A stretch of DNA of 64,000 nucleotides from Streptomyces sp. ISL-87 (GTDB taxonomy: Bacteria > Actinomycetota > Actinomycetes > Streptomycetales > Streptomycetaceae). Below the pieces are notes generated by a model. It was not told the origin of the DNA, ran no database searches, and saw nothing but the letters and a program-made list of their open reading frames with translations. The stretch is taken from NCBI RefSeq assembly GCF_018614095.1, contig NZ_JAGGOY010000017.1, positions 1 through 64,000 on the forward strand. The letters run 5' to 3'. Both the position numbers and the translations under genes were made by a program. Shown here one piece after another: positions 50,606-60,098 of the stretch. The first letter of the stretch is position 1. The number at the start of each line of letters is the position of its first letter.

Positions 50606-52810
50606 ATGTTCAGCACTGTTCTGATCGCCAACCGGGGCGAGATCGCGGTCCGGGTCATCCGCACGCTGCGGGAGCTCGGCGTGCGGTCCGTGGCCGTCTT
50701 CAGCGACGCGGACGCCGACGCCCGTCATGTCCGGGAGGCCGACACGGCCGTCCGTATCGGCCCCGCGGCGGCCGCCGAGAGCTACCTGTCGGTGGAGCGG
50801 CTGCTCGACGCCGCACGGCGTACGGGGGCCGAGGCGATCCACCCCGGGTACGGCTTCCTCGCCGAGAACGCGGCCTTCGCGGCTGCCTGTGTGGAGGCGG
50901 GCCTGGCCTTCATCGGGCCGCCCGCCTCGGCGATCTCCCTGATGGGCGACAAGATCCGGGCCAAGGAGACCGTGAAGGCGGCCGGGGTCCCGGTCGTGCC
51001 CGGCTCCTCGGGCAGCGGCCTGACGGACGCCGAGCTGGTCGCGGCCGCCGAGGAGATCGGCATGCCGGTGCTGCTGAAGCCCTCGGCGGGCGGCGGCGGC
51101 AAGGGCATGCGGCTGGTGCGGGACGCCGGGCTGCTGGCGGAGGAGATCGCCGCGGCGCGGCGCGAGGCGCGCTCCTCCTTCGGCGACGACACCCTCCTCG
51201 TGGAGCGTTGGGTGGACCGGCCCCGGCACATCGAGATCCAGGTGCTGGCCGACGCCCACGGCAATGTCGTCCACCTCGGCGAGCGCGAGTGCTCGCTCCA
51301 GCGGCGCCACCAGAAGGTGATCGAGGAGGCCCCCTCGGTCCTGCTCACGCCGGAGCTGCGGGCCTCGATGGGCGCGGCCGCGGTGGAGGCGGCGCGCTCG
51401 TGCGGGTACGTCGGCGCGGGCACGGTGGAGTTCATCGTCCCGGGCGGCGACCCGTCCTCGTACTACTTCATGGAGATGAACACCCGGCTCCAGGTCGAGC
51501 ACCCGGTGACGGAGCTGATCACGGGGCTGGACCTGGTGGAGCAGCAACTGCGCGTGGCGGCCGGCGAGACCCTCGCCTTCGACCAGTCCGGGGTCCGTCT
51601 CACCGGCCATGCGATCGAGGCGCGCGTGTGCGCGGAGGACCCGGCGCGCGGGTTCCTGCCCTCCGGGGGAACGGTCCTGGCGCTGTCCGAGCCTTCGGGC
51701 GGGTCTGTCCGTACCGACTCGGGCCTGGTGGCGGGGGTGGACACGGGGTCGACGTACGACCCGATGCTGTCAAAGGTCATCGCGTACGGGCCTGACCGCG
51801 CCGCTGCACTGCGTGTGCTGCGAGGCGCCCTGGCGGACACGGTCATCCTGGGCGTCCAGACGAACACCGGCTTCCTGCGCAGGCTTTTGGCGCACCCTGA
51901 CGTCGTCTCCGGCGACCTGGACACGGGCCTGGTCGAGCGCGACCTGTCCACCATGCTCCCGGACGGCGTCCCGTCGGAGGTCTACGCGGCTGCTGCGCTG
52001 CTGGCCCAGGCTCCTCTCCCCGACCCCGCCCCTTCCCGACACCCTGCCGGGGGCTCGGGGGCGGGCCGGACCGGCGGCCCCGCCGCATGGGTCGACCCGT
52101 TCGGGACTGCCAACGGCTGGCGCCTGGGCGGCACTCCCGCCTGGACGCTCCACCACTTCCGCCTCCCGGGCCAGGACCCGGTAACGATCCGCACCCGCCC
52201 GCACGGCACGGAGCCGGAACTGCTCATTGCGTTTGAGGCGCAGCCCGCACCCGGCAACGGCGGTGCCGCGCCGTATCAAGCCTCGCCGGCGTTTGAGGCG
52301 CGGGGGTCCGGGGGCGGCGCCCCCGGTACTCAGCCCGCACCCGGCAACCCGGCGGAGTCACACCGGCAGAGCGCCGGCGCACCGGCCCGCGTACGGATCG
52401 TGGCCCGCACCGCCGACCACCTCACTGTCGAACTCGACGGCGTCACTCACCGCTTCGCCTACGCCCGCTCCCCCGAAGGGATCTGGCTCGGCCGCGACGG
52501 CGACTCCTGGCACGTCCAGCACCACGACCCGGTCGCGGCCGCCCTCACCGGCCGGGGCCACACCGGCGCCGACACCCTGGCCGCCCCCATGCCCGGCACC
52601 GTCACCGTCGTCAAGGTCGCCGTCGGCGACCGGGTCGCCGCCGGGCAGAGCCTCCTGGTCGTCGAGGCGATGAAGATGGAGCACGTCATCTCCGCCCCGC
52701 ACGCCGGCACCGTCACGGAGCTCGACGTCTCCCCCGGCACCACGGTCGCCATGGACCAGCTGCTGGCCGTCATCACCCCCGAAGCCGACGACGAGGAGGA
52801 GAGCGCGTGA
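50606..52810 (+). CDS. Acyl-CoA carboxylase biotin-carboxylase/BCCP (alpha) subunit
   Basis: A 734-residue alpha subunit that carboxylates biotin with ATP and bicarbonate. The biotin carboxylase domain (about 1-445) has MFSTVLIANRGEIAVRVIRT, the ATP-grasp loop LLKPSAGGGGKGMRLV, and EMNTRLQVEHPVTELITG. The C-terminal BCCP has EAMKMEH with biotin-accepting Lys690. Between them is a linker with an inserted repeat (about residues 545-590), described separately. ATG 50606 lies 23 bp after the beta-subunit gene. Its stop overlaps the HMG-CoA lyase start in a GTGA. Probable partner: the upstream beta subunit. Confidence 0.93.
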   Translation: MFSTVLIANRGEIAVRVIRTLRELGVRSVAVFSDADADARHVREADTAVRIGPAAAAESYLSVERLLDAARRTGAEAIHPGYGFLAENAAFAAACVEAGLAFIGPPASAISLMGDKIRAKETVKAAGVPVVPGSSGSGLTDAELVAAAEEIGMPVLLKPSAGGGGKGMRLVRDAGLLAEEIAAARREARSSFGDDTLLVERWVDRPRHIEIQVLADAHGNVVHLGERECSLQRRHQKVIEEAPSVLLTPELRASMGAAAVEAARSCGYVGAGTVEFIVPGGDPSSYYFMEMNTRLQVEHPVTELITGLDLVEQQLRVAAGETLAFDQSGVRLTGHAIEARVCAEDPARGFLPSGGTVLALSEPSGGSVRTDSGLVAGVDTGSTYDPMLSKVIAYGPDRAAALRVLRGALADTVILGVQTNTGFLRRLLAHPDVVSGDLDTGLVERDLSTMLPDGVPSEVYAAAALLAQAPLPDPAPSRHPAGGSGAGRTGGPAAWVDPFGTANGWRLGGTPAWTLHHFRLPGQDPVTIRTRPHGTEPELLIAFEAQPAPGNGGAAPYQASPAFEARGSGGGAPGTQPAPGNPAESHRQSAGAPARVRIVARTADHLTVELDGVTHRFAYARSPEGIWLGRDGDSWHVQHHDPVAAALTGRGHTGADTLAAPMPGTVTVVKVAVGDRVAAGQSLLVVEAMKMEHVISAPHAGTVTELDVSPGTTVAMDQLLAVITPEADDEEESA
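52241..52348 (+). repeat. In-frame insertion repeat in the alpha-subunit linker
   Basis: CAGCCCGCACCCGGCAAC occurs at 52241-52258 and again at 52331-52348, exactly 90 bp apart. The interval carries GCGTTTGAGGCGCGGGGGTC and the hairpin CCGGGGGCGGCGCCCCCGG (52308-52326), which match the intergenic repeat at 47358-47393. GCGTTTGAGGCGC also precedes the first copy (52229). The 90-bp length keeps the reading frame. Confidence 0.85.
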
Positions 52811-53748
52811 ACGGGCTGCCCATGACCGTCCCGGCCGCCGGGCTGCCCGCCCGCGTGCGGATCCACGAGGTCGGCGCGCGCGACGGGCTGCAGAACGAGA
52901 AGTCCGCCGTCCCGACCGAGGTCAAGGCGGAGTTCATCCACCGGCTGGCCGGCGCCGGCCTCACCACCATCGAGGCCACCAGCTTCGTCCACCCCAAGTG
53001 GGTTCCCCAACTGGCCGACGCCGAGCAGCTCTACCCCCTGCTCGGCGACGTTGAGGCGGCCCTCCCCGTGCTCGTGCCCAACGAGCGCGGTCTGGAGCGC
53101 GCGCTCGCCCTCGGGGCGACCCGGATCGCGGTCTTCGGGTCCGCCACCGAGACCTTCGCCTCCCGCAACCTGAACCGCACCGTCGCCGAGTCCCTCGCCA
53201 TGTTCGAGCCCGTCGTGGCCCGTGCCAAGCAGTCCGCCGACAAGCCGGTGCACGTCCGCGGCTATCTCTCCATGTGCTTCGGCGACCCCTGGGAGGGGCC
53301 GGTCCCGGTCCACCAGGTCGTCCGCGTCGCCAAGGCCCTGCTCGACCTCGGCTGTGACGAGCTGAGCCTCGGCGACACCATCGGCGTCGCCACCCCGGGC
53401 CATGTCCAGGTGCTGCTCAGCGAGCTCAACGAGGAGGGCGTCGGGACCGACCGTATCGGCGTGCACTTCCACGACACCTACGGCCAGGCCCTCTCCAACA
53501 CCCTCGCCGCGCTCCAGCACGGCGTGACCACGGTCGACGCCTCCGCCGGCGGCCTCGGCGGGTGCCCGTACGCCAAGAGCGCCACCGGCAACCTCGCCAC
53601 CGAGGACCTGGTGTGGATGCTCGACGGCCTCGGCATCGAGACCGGTGTCGATCTGGCCGCACTCACCGCCACGAGCGTGTGGATGGCGGAACAGCTGGGC
53701 CGGCCCAGCCCCTCCCGTACCGTCCGCGCCCTCTCCCACAAGGAGTAA
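52807..53748 (+). CDS. hmgL: Hydroxymethylglutaryl-CoA lyase
   Basis: A 313-residue TIM-barrel lyase that splits HMG-CoA into acetyl-CoA and acetoacetate, the last step of leucine breakdown. RIHEVGARDGLQNEK holds the catalytic Arg-Asp pair, LSLGDTIGVATPG is a family motif, and the metal ligands are in GVHFHDTYGQALSN. The catalytic Cys loop is GGLGGCPYAKSATGNLATED. The GTG start overlaps the previous stop (GTGA), so translation is coupled. The acdH gene follows 7 bp later. Everything expected of the family is present. Confidence 0.95.
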   Translation: MNGLPMTVPAAGLPARVRIHEVGARDGLQNEKSAVPTEVKAEFIHRLAGAGLTTIEATSFVHPKWVPQLADAEQLYPLLGDVEAALPVLVPNERGLERALALGATRIAVFGSATETFASRNLNRTVAESLAMFEPVVARAKQSADKPVHVRGYLSMCFGDPWEGPVPVHQVVRVAKALLDLGCDELSLGDTIGVATPGHVQVLLSELNEEGVGTDRIGVHFHDTYGQALSNTLAALQHGVTTVDASAGGLGGCPYAKSATGNLATEDLVWMLDGLGIETGVDLAALTATSVWMAEQLGRPSPSRTVRALSHKE

Positions 53749-53755
53749 CGAAGAC

Positions 53756-54916
53756 ATGTCCCTCGACCACCGGCTCACCCCCGAGCACGAGGAACTCCGC
53801 CGTACCGTCGAGGAGTTCGCGCACGACGTCATCGCGCCCAAGATCGGCGACCTGTACGAGCGGCACGAGTTCCCGTACGAGATCGTCCGCGAGATGGGCC
53901 GCATGGGCCTGTTCGGTCTGCCCTTCCCCGAGGAGTACGGCGGCATGGGCGGCGACTACCTCGCCCTCGGTATCGCCCTGGAGGAGCTGGCCCGCGTCGA
54001 CTCCTCGGTCGCCATCACCCTGGAGGCGGGCGTCTCCCTCGGCGCCATGCCGATCTACCTGTTCGGCACCGAGGAGCAGAAGCGGCAGTGGCTGCCGAAG
54101 ATGTGCTCCGGCGAGATCCTCGGCGCCTTCGGCCTGACCGAGCCGGGCGCGGGCTCCGACGCGGGCGGCACCCTCACCACCGCCGTCCGGGACGGCGACG
54201 AGTGGGTGATCAACGGCTCGAAGTGCTTCATCACCAACTCCGGTACGGACATCACCGGTCTGGTCACCGTCACCGCGGTCACCGGGCGCAAGGCCGACGG
54301 GCGCCCCGAGATCTCCTCGATCATCGTCCCGTCCGGCACCCCGGGCTTCACGGTGGCCGCGCCCTACTCCAAGGTCGGCTGGAACTCCTCGGACACCCGC
54401 GAGCTGGCCTTCTCGGACGTACGCGTCCCGCTCGCCAACCTGGTCGGCGAAGAAGGCCGCGGGTACGCCCAGTTCCTGCGCATCCTCGACGAGGGCCGTA
54501 TCGCCATCTCCGCGCTCGCGACCGGTCTCGCGCAGGGCTGCGTCGACGAGTCGGTGAAGTACGCGAAGGAGCGCAAGGCCTTCGGGCGCGCGATCGGCGA
54601 CAACCAGGCCATCCAGTTCAAGCTGGCGGACATGGAGATGCGCGCCCACATGGCCCGTATCGGCTGGCGTGACGCGGCCTCCCGCCTCGTGGCCGGCGAG
54701 CCGTTCAAGAAGGAGGCGGCCATCGCGAAGCTGTACTCCTCCACGGTCGCCGTCGACAACGCCCGCGACGCCACGCAGATCCACGGCGGCTACGGCTTCA
54801 TGAACGAGTACCCGGTGGCCCGTATGTGGCGCGACTCCAAGATTCTGGAGATCGGCGAGGGCACCAGCGAGGTCCAGCGGATGCTCATCGCCCGTGAGCT
54901 GGGCTTCGCCGGCTAG
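53756..54916 (+). CDS. acdH: Acyl-CoA dehydrogenase of branched-chain catabolism
   Basis: A 386-residue FAD acyl-CoA dehydrogenase. FAD-binding blocks AFGLTEPGAGSDAGGT and WVINGSKCFITNSG, then LDEGRIAISALATGLAQGC and the C-terminal IHGGYGFMNEYPVARMWRDSK. The catalytic Glu is in the short-chain position (EIGEGTSEVQ). That suits short branched-chain acyl-CoAs and differs from true isovaleryl-CoA dehydrogenases, which move the Glu. AcdH of S. coelicolor and S. avermitilis acts in valine/isoleucine/leucine catabolism (family knowledge). AAGGAG overlaps the hmgL stop; ATG 53756. It is the last gene of the operon, followed by a hairpin terminator. Confidence 0.93.
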   Translation: MSLDHRLTPEHEELRRTVEEFAHDVIAPKIGDLYERHEFPYEIVREMGRMGLFGLPFPEEYGGMGGDYLALGIALEELARVDSSVAITLEAGVSLGAMPIYLFGTEEQKRQWLPKMCSGEILGAFGLTEPGAGSDAGGTLTTAVRDGDEWVINGSKCFITNSGTDITGLVTVTAVTGRKADGRPEISSIIVPSGTPGFTVAAPYSKVGWNSSDTRELAFSDVRVPLANLVGEEGRGYAQFLRILDEGRIAISALATGLAQGCVDESVKYAKERKAFGRAIGDNQAIQFKLADMEMRAHMARIGWRDAASRLVAGEPFKKEAAIAKLYSSTVAVDNARDATQIHGGYGFMNEYPVARMWRDSKILEIGEGTSEVQRMLIARELGFAG

Positions 54917-54972
54917 AGGCCCGCCAGGAGCACAGGGCAGGCGCAGGACAGGCGCAGTACGGACGCAGGACA

Positions 54973-54997
54973 GGGGGCCCGGAAAGTTAGGGCCCCC
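54973..54997 (+). terminator. Terminator of the carboxylase-acdH operon
   Basis: GGGGGCCC (54973-54980) pairs with GGGCCCCC (54990-54997), followed by TTA. It sits after degenerate GCAGGACAGGC repeats and 15 bp before the desE iron box. Confidence 0.7.
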
Positions 54998-55012
54998 TTA
55001 CCGCTTCCAGCC

Positions 55013-55029
55013 AAGGTTAGGCTAACCTT
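55013..55029. promoter_or_regulatory. Iron box (DmdR/IdeR operator) upstream of desE
   Basis: AAGGTTAGGCTAACCTT, a perfect 17-bp palindrome with central G. It matches the TTAGGTTAGGCTAACCTAA iron box bound by DmdR1/IdeR repressors in the presence of Fe(II). The desE start is 34-52 bp downstream. Confidence 0.92.
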
Positions 55030-55062
55030 CCTACCGAACGGCCCAGTGGCCGCCCGGCACGC

Positions 55063-56127
55063 ATGAAAGCGGACATCGACATGCCCAAGTCCCGTACGTC
55101 CCACCTCTCCCGCCGCGGTCTCATCGCGGCCGGCGGCGCCCTCGGCCTCGTCGCGGCGCTCACCGCGTGCGGCGGCTCCGGCTCCGCGAAGGGCGAGACG
55201 GACGCCAAGGACAAGGGCGCCACGGCCGCGGGTCCCTGGAGCTTCAAGGACGACCTCGGCAAGGAAGTCAGCACGAAGTCCACGCCGAAGAACATCGTGG
55301 CCTACACCGGCACCGCCGCCGCGCTCTACGACTACGGCGTCCAGGTCAAGGGCGTCTTCGGCCCGACCAAGACCGCCGACGGCAAGCCCGACGCGATGGC
55401 CGGCTCGATGGACATCTCCAAGGTCGAGATCCTCGGCAACGTCTACGACGAGTTCAACGTCGAGAAGTACGCGGCCCTCCAGCCCGACCTCGTCGCCACC
55501 AACACCTGGGACGGCACCTACTGGTACGTCCCGGCGGCCTCCAAGGACAAGATCCTCAAGCTGGCTCCGGCCGTCGCGATCGGCGTGGGCGGCGACGCCT
55601 CCCTGGACAAGTCGCTGGAGCGCACGGCGGACCTCGCCAAGTCCCTGGGCGCCGACCTGAACACCAAGAAGACCGCCGACGCGAAGGCCCGCTTCGAGGC
55701 CGCCGCCGCCAAGGTGCGCGAGGCCACCAAGGCCAACCCGGGCATCAAGGTGCTCGTCGGCTCCGGCTCCGCCGACCTGTTCTACGTCTCCACCCCGAAG
55801 ACCTCGGCCGACCTGAAGTACTTCGAGACCCTGGGCGTCGAGTTCGTCACCCCGGACAAGGACAAGCTGGACGCGGGCGGTTTCTTCGAGAGCCTCAGCT
55901 GGGAGAACGCGGGCAAGTACAAGGCCGACCTGGTCCTGCTCGACAACCGCACCGGCACCCTCCAGAAGGAGGAGCTGAAGGCCAAGCCCACCTGGGCCGA
56001 GCTGCCCGCCGTCAAGGCCGGCCAGGTCGCCCCGCGTGTCACCGAGCCGATCTACTCGTACGACAAGTGCGCCCAGATCCTGGAGGACCTCGCGAAGGCC
56101 ATCCAGAACGCCAAGAAGGTCGGCTGA
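55063..56127 (+). CDS. desE: Ferrioxamine-binding lipoprotein (ABC uptake)
   Basis: A 354-residue surface lipoprotein that binds iron-loaded desferrioxamine for ABC import. The signal sequence combines twin arginines and a lipobox (SRRGLIAAGGALGLVAALTAC, acylated Cys about 36). The mature part is a class III periplasmic-binding fold (DDLGKEVSTKSTPKNIVAYTG to EPIYSYDKCAQILEDLAKAI). ATG 55063 and ATG 55081 are both possible; the second has AAAGCGGA upstream. The perfect iron box before it makes it iron-repressed. The next gene is the reductase desF. No ABC permease genes for ferrioxamine are in this window. Confidence 0.92.
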   Translation: MKADIDMPKSRTSHLSRRGLIAAGGALGLVAALTACGGSGSAKGETDAKDKGATAAGPWSFKDDLGKEVSTKSTPKNIVAYTGTAAALYDYGVQVKGVFGPTKTADGKPDAMAGSMDISKVEILGNVYDEFNVEKYAALQPDLVATNTWDGTYWYVPAASKDKILKLAPAVAIGVGGDASLDKSLERTADLAKSLGADLNTKKTADAKARFEAAAAKVREATKANPGIKVLVGSGSADLFYVSTPKTSADLKYFETLGVEFVTPDKDKLDAGGFFESLSWENAGKYKADLVLLDNRTGTLQKEELKAKPTWAELPAVKAGQVAPRVTEPIYSYDKCAQILEDLAKAIQNAKKVG

Positions 56128-56239
56128 ACCGGCCTGACCAGCCTGACAGCCTGACCAGCCGGACCGGCCAAACCGGCCGGACCAGCTGAATCCCGGCGCC
56201 CGCCCCGCGCCGGGACGACTCCCAGGGGGGACTCTCCGC

Positions 56240-57145
56240 ATGACCGCCACCGCATCCGACGCCGCCCCGGCCGCCGTCCACTTCCGGTTCTTCGAGCTCG
56301 AAGTGCTCCGCACGCGCCGCCTCGGGCACTCGTTCCTGCGGGTCACGTTCGGCGGCGAGTCCCTCGCGGGCTTCCGATCGGGCGGCTACGACCAGAGCCT
56401 CTCGCTCTTCCTGCCGCCTTCGCACCAGGAGCACACCGTGCTCCCCTCCACGGACGAGGACACCTGGTTCGGCGCCTGGCGCGGGATGCCGGACGAGGAC
56501 CGCCCGGTGATGCGTTCGTACACCGTGCGCGAGCAGCGCCGTACGCCCGAGGGTGTGGACGAGGTCGACATCGACTTCGTGCTCCACGGGGACGCGTGCC
56601 CCGCCTCGGCGTGGGCCGGACGCGCCGTCAGCGGGCGCCGGATCATGGCGATCGGACCGGCCGTCGCGGAGAACAAGTCCGTACGGTTCCAGCCGCCGGC
56701 CGCCACCGACGCGATCCTGATGTACGCGGACGAGACCGCACTCCCCGCGGCGGCCGCGATCCTGGACCGCCTCGCCGACGGCACCCGCGTCAAGGCGTGG
56801 TTCGAGGTCCCACACGCGGACGACCGGCTCACCCTGTCGACGCGCGCCGACGTGGACATCACCTGGATCGTGCGCGCGGGCGGCGCGGGCCGGGAGCGGA
56901 CCGAGCAGGTGCTCAGCGAGCTCCGCACGGCCGAACTCCCGGCCGCCGAGGCCCCGTACGCCTGGATCGCGGGCGAGGCCGGAACCATTCGGGCGGTACG
57001 CCGCCACCTGGTGCAGGAACGTTCCGTCGACCGGCGCGCGGTGCGCTTCACCGGCTACTGGCGGCTCGGCGCGAGCGAGGAGGAGCTCCTCGCGGAGGCC
57101 TACGCCGGCCAGGCGGCCAGCGAGGACCCCACGTCCGACCTCTAA
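56240..57145 (+). CDS. desF: Siderophore-interacting FAD protein (ferrisiderophore reductase)
   Basis: A 301-residue cytoplasmic SIP-family flavin reductase (ViuB-like) that reduces ferrioxamine-bound iron to release it. The N-terminal FAD-binding beta barrel has RPVMRSYTVREQR, the RxYTxR motif that binds FAD. The C-terminal NAD(P)H-like domain has LMYADETALPAAAAILDRL and YAWIAGEAGTIRAVRRHLVQE. ATG 56240 is preceded by CAGGGGGG. It lies 112 bp after desE in the same direction, across a gap with small CCTGACCAG repeats, so it may use the desE promoter. A perfect 16-bp terminator follows. Confidence 0.9.
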   Translation: MTATASDAAPAAVHFRFFELEVLRTRRLGHSFLRVTFGGESLAGFRSGGYDQSLSLFLPPSHQEHTVLPSTDEDTWFGAWRGMPDEDRPVMRSYTVREQRRTPEGVDEVDIDFVLHGDACPASAWAGRAVSGRRIMAIGPAVAENKSVRFQPPAATDAILMYADETALPAAAAILDRLADGTRVKAWFEVPHADDRLTLSTRADVDITWIVRAGGAGRERTEQVLSELRTAELPAAEAPYAWIAGEAGTIRAVRRHLVQERSVDRRAVRFTGYWRLGASEEELLAEAYAGQAASEDPTSDL

Positions 57146-57211
57146 CGCCACGGCACTAGCCCCCTCGGACTGCCGCCCGCGCGGCAACTCCCGCCACACC
57201 CACAGCATTTG

Positions 57212-57247
57212 AGCGATGGGCCCCGGCCGTAGCCGGGGCCCATCGCT
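57212..57247 (+). terminator. Perfect 16-bp hairpin terminator after desF
   Basis: AGCGATGGGCCCCGGC (57212-57227) and GCCGGGGCCCATCGCT (57232-57247) around CGTA, followed by ATTTGG. It separates the desEF unit from the desABCD promoter. Confidence 0.88.
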
Positions 57248-57258
57248 ATTTGGCGGGA

Positions 57259-57283
57259 TACTTAGGTTAGGCTAACCTAAGTA
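57259..57283. promoter_or_regulatory. Perfect iron box of the desABCD promoter
   Basis: A 25-bp perfect palindrome around a central G at 57271, with the consensus iron-box core TTAGGTTAGGCTAACCTAA at 57262-57280. DmdR1/IdeR-Fe(II) binding here shuts off siderophore synthesis. The desA ATG is 48 bp downstream. Confidence 0.95.
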
Positions 57284-57331
57284 CCTCAAACCCCATCCCC
57301 GCCCCCCGTTTGCCTGCCCGGAGGAAAGTTG

Positions 57332-58813
57332 ATGCGTTCGCATCTGCTCAATGAGACGACCGCGGACCTGTACCGGCGTTCCGTCACCGAGGGCGTCGAA
57401 CGCGTCGCCGCCAAACTCGCCACCACGCGGCGTCCCCACACCGGCATATCCGTCGACGAACTCGCCCCGGTCATCAACGGGATCGACCTGGACCGGCCAC
57501 TCGAAGACACGGCCGCCGTCCTCGACGAGCTGGAGGAGGTCTACCTGCGCGACGCGGTCTACTTCCACCACCCGCGCTACCTCGGCCACCTCAACTGCCC
57601 CGTCGTCATCCCCGCCGTGCTCGGCGAGGCAGTCCTCTCGGCCGTCAACTCCTCGCTGGACACCTGGGACCAGTCCATCGGCGGCACGCTCATCGAGCGC
57701 CGCCTGATCGACTGGACCGCCCAGCGCATCGGCCTCGGCCCGGGCGCGGACGGCGTCTTCACCTCCGGCGGCAGCCAGTCCAACTTCCACGCGCTGCTGC
57801 TGGCCCGCGACGAGGCCTGCCGGATCGTCATGAAGAACAGCACGCGGGAACTCCCCAAGTCCGAGGTCCTCCCGAAGCTGCGCATCTTCACCTCCGAGGC
57901 CAGCCACTTCAGCGTCAAGAAGTCGGCCGCCATGCTCGGGCTCGGCTACGAGGCCGTCATCTCCGTCCCGGTCGACCGCAACCGCCGCATGGACACCTCC
58001 GTGCTCGCCCTGGAGCTGGAGAACTGCGCCCGCGAGGGCCTCTTCCCCATGGCCGTCGTCGCCACCGCCGGCACCACCGACTTCGGGTCCATCGACCCGC
58101 TCCCCGAGATCGCCGCCCTGGCCGCCGAGCACTCCGCGTGGATGCACGTGGATGCCGCGTACGGCTGCGGGCTGCTGGTCTCGCCCACCCGCCGGCACCT
58201 CCTCGACGGCATCGAGCTGGCCGACTCGGTCACGGTCGACTACCACAAGTCGTTCTTCCAGCCCGTCAGTTCCAGCGCGATGCTGGTCCGCGACCGGGAC
58301 ACCCTGAAGCACGCCACGTACCACGCGGACTACCTCAACCCGCGCCGCATGGCCGAGGAGCGGATCCCGAACCAGGTCGACAAGTCCATCCAGACCACCC
58401 GCCGGTTCGACGCCCTCAAGCTCTGGATGACCCTGCGTGTGATGGGCGCCGACGGCATCGGCTCGCTCTTCGACGAGGTCGTCGACCTGGCCGCCGCCGG
58501 CTGGGACGTCATCGACGCCGACCCGCGCTTCGAGGTCGTCGTCAAGCCGCAGATCTCCACCCTCGTCTTCCGCTTCCTGCCCGGCGAGGAGATCCCCGCC
58601 GACCTCGTCGACGAGGCCCAGCTCCACGCCCGCAAGGCACTCTTCGCCTCCGGCGAGGCCGTCGTCGCCGGCACCAAGGTGGACGGGAAGCAGTACCTGA
58701 AGCTCACCCTCCTCAACCCGCAGACCACGACGGCCGACATCACGGCCGTCCTCGACCTTCTCGCCGCACACGCCGAGCAGTTCCTGGGAGAATCCCTTGC
58801 CGTCCACCGTTAA
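57332..58813 (+). CDS. desA: Lysine decarboxylase of desferrioxamine biosynthesis
   Basis: A 493-residue PLP-dependent decarboxylase (group II) that makes cadaverine from L-lysine, the first step of desferrioxamine synthesis. PLP-site motifs are [34 protein letters not shown] (Asp to the pyridine N) and the Schiff-base Lys306 in [17 protein letters not shown]. The start is ATG 57332 with GGAGGAAA 4-5 bases upstream; the TTG just before it is not needed. It is the first gene behind the perfect iron box. desB overlaps its end by 17 bp. Confidence 0.96.
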   Translation: MRSHLLNETTADLYRRSVTEGVERVAAKLATTRRPHTGISVDELAPVINGIDLDRPLEDTAAVLDELEEVYLRDAVYFHHPRYLGHLNCPVVIPAVLGEAVLSAVNSSLDTWDQSIGGTLIERRLIDWTAQRIGLGPGADGVFTSGGSQSNFHALLLARDEACRIVMKNSTRELPKSEVLPKLRIFTSEASHFSVKKSAAMLGLGYEAVISVPVDRNRRMDTSVLALELENCAREGLFPMAVVATAGTTDFGSIDPLPEIAALAAEHSAWMHVDAAYGCGLLVSPTRRHLLDGIELADSVTVDYHKSFFQPVSSSAMLVRDRDTLKHATYHADYLNPRRMAEERIPNQVDKSIQTTRRFDALKLWMTLRVMGADGIGSLFDEVVDLAAAGWDVIDADPRFEVVVKPQISTLVFRFLPGEEIPADLVDEAQLHARKALFASGEAVVAGTKVDGKQYLKLTLLNPQTTTADITAVLDLLAAHAEQFLGESLAVHR

Positions 58814-60098
58814 GCCCCACGACTTCATCGGAATCGGCCTCGGTCCCTTCAACCTGGGACTCGCCTGCCTGACCGCCCCGATCGACGAACTCGACGGCCT
58901 CTTCATCGAGTCCAAGCCGCACTTCGAGTGGCACGCCGGAATGTTCCTCGACGGCGCGCACCTGCAGACGCCGTTCATGTCGGACCTGGTCACCCTCGCC
59001 GACCCGACCTCGCCCTTCTCCTTCCTGAACTACCTGAAGGACAAGGACCGGCTGTACTCGTTCTACATCCGGGAGAACTTCTACCCGCTGCGCGCCGAGT
59101 ACAACGACTACTGCCGCTGGGCCGCGGACCGGCTCGACAACGTCCTGTACTCCACCTCCGTCACCGAGGTCACCTACGACGAGCAGGCCGGTCTCTACGA
59201 GGTCCACACCGACAAGGGCGAGACCCACCTGGCCCGCCGCCTGGTCCTGGGCACCGGCACCCCGCCCTTCGTCCCGGAGGCCTGCGCCGGCCTCGGCGGC
59301 GACTTCCTGCACAACTCGGCCTACATGCAGAACAAGGCGGAGCTGCAGAAGAAGAAGTCGATCACCCTGGTCGGGTCCGGCCAGAGCGCCGCCGAGATCT
59401 ACTACGACCTCCTCGCCGAGATCGACGTGTACGGCTACCAGCTCAACTGGGTCACGCGCTCCCCGCGGTTCTTCCCGCTGGAGTACACGAAGCTGACGCT
59501 GGAGATGACCTCGCCCGAGTACGTGGACTACTTCCACGCCCTCCCCGAGGACACCCGCTACCGGCTGGAGACCCAGCAGAAGAACCTCTTCAAGGGCATC
59601 GACGGCGATCTGATCAACGCCATCTTCGACCTGCTCTACCAGAAGAAGATCAGCATGCCGGGCCCGGTCCCGACCACCCTGCTGACCAACACCTCGCTGA
59701 ACAGCACGGCCTACGACACCACCACGCAGACCTACACCCTGGGCCTGCGCCAGGAGGAGCAGGAGCGGGACTTCACCCTCACCTCCGAGGGCCTGGTCCT
59801 GGCCACGGGCTACAAGTACCGCGTCCCCGCGTTCCTCGCCCCCGTGCGCGAGCGGCTGAACTTCGACGGCCGCGGCCGCCTCGACGCCGCCCGCAACTAC
59901 AGCGTCGACACCACGGGCCGCGGGGTGTACCTCCAGAACGGCACGACCCACAACCACTCCCTGACCTCGCCCGACCTGGGCATGGCCGCGTACCGCAATG
60001 CCTGCATCGTCGGTGAGCTCCTCGGCCGCGAGCACTACAAGGTCGAGAAGTCCATCGCGTTCCAGCAGTTCGCAGCCCCGGAAGGCACGCACGTATGA
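58797..60098 (+). CDS. desB: Cadaverine N-hydroxylase (lysine N6-monooxygenase family)
   Basis: A 433-residue FAD/NADPH flavin monooxygenase that hydroxylates cadaverine. FAD site [15 protein letters not shown] (about 12-26), substrate/FAD motif [31 protein letters not shown] site [18 protein letters not shown] (about 183-200) and ATG motif [16 protein letters not shown]. The start is the rare TTG at 58797, chosen because GGGAGAA lies 6-7 bases upstream and because [15 protein letters not shown] keeps the full FAD motif. The 17-bp overlap with desA implies coupling. The desC start overlaps its stop (ATGA). Confidence 0.95.
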   Translation: MPSTVKPHDFIGIGLGPFNLGLACLTAPIDELDGLFIESKPHFEWHAGMFLDGAHLQTPFMSDLVTLADPTSPFSFLNYLKDKDRLYSFYIRENFYPLRAEYNDYCRWAADRLDNVLYSTSVTEVTYDEQAGLYEVHTDKGETHLARRLVLGTGTPPFVPEACAGLGGDFLHNSAYMQNKAELQKKKSITLVGSGQSAAEIYYDLLAEIDVYGYQLNWVTRSPRFFPLEYTKLTLEMTSPEYVDYFHALPEDTRYRLETQQKNLFKGIDGDLINAIFDLLYQKKISMPGPVPTTLLTNTSLNSTAYDTTTQTYTLGLRQEEQERDFTLTSEGLVLATGYKYRVPAFLAPVRERLNFDGRGRLDAARNYSVDTTGRGVYLQNGTTHNHSLTSPDLGMAAYRNACIVGELLGREHYKVEKSIAFQQFAAPEGTHV

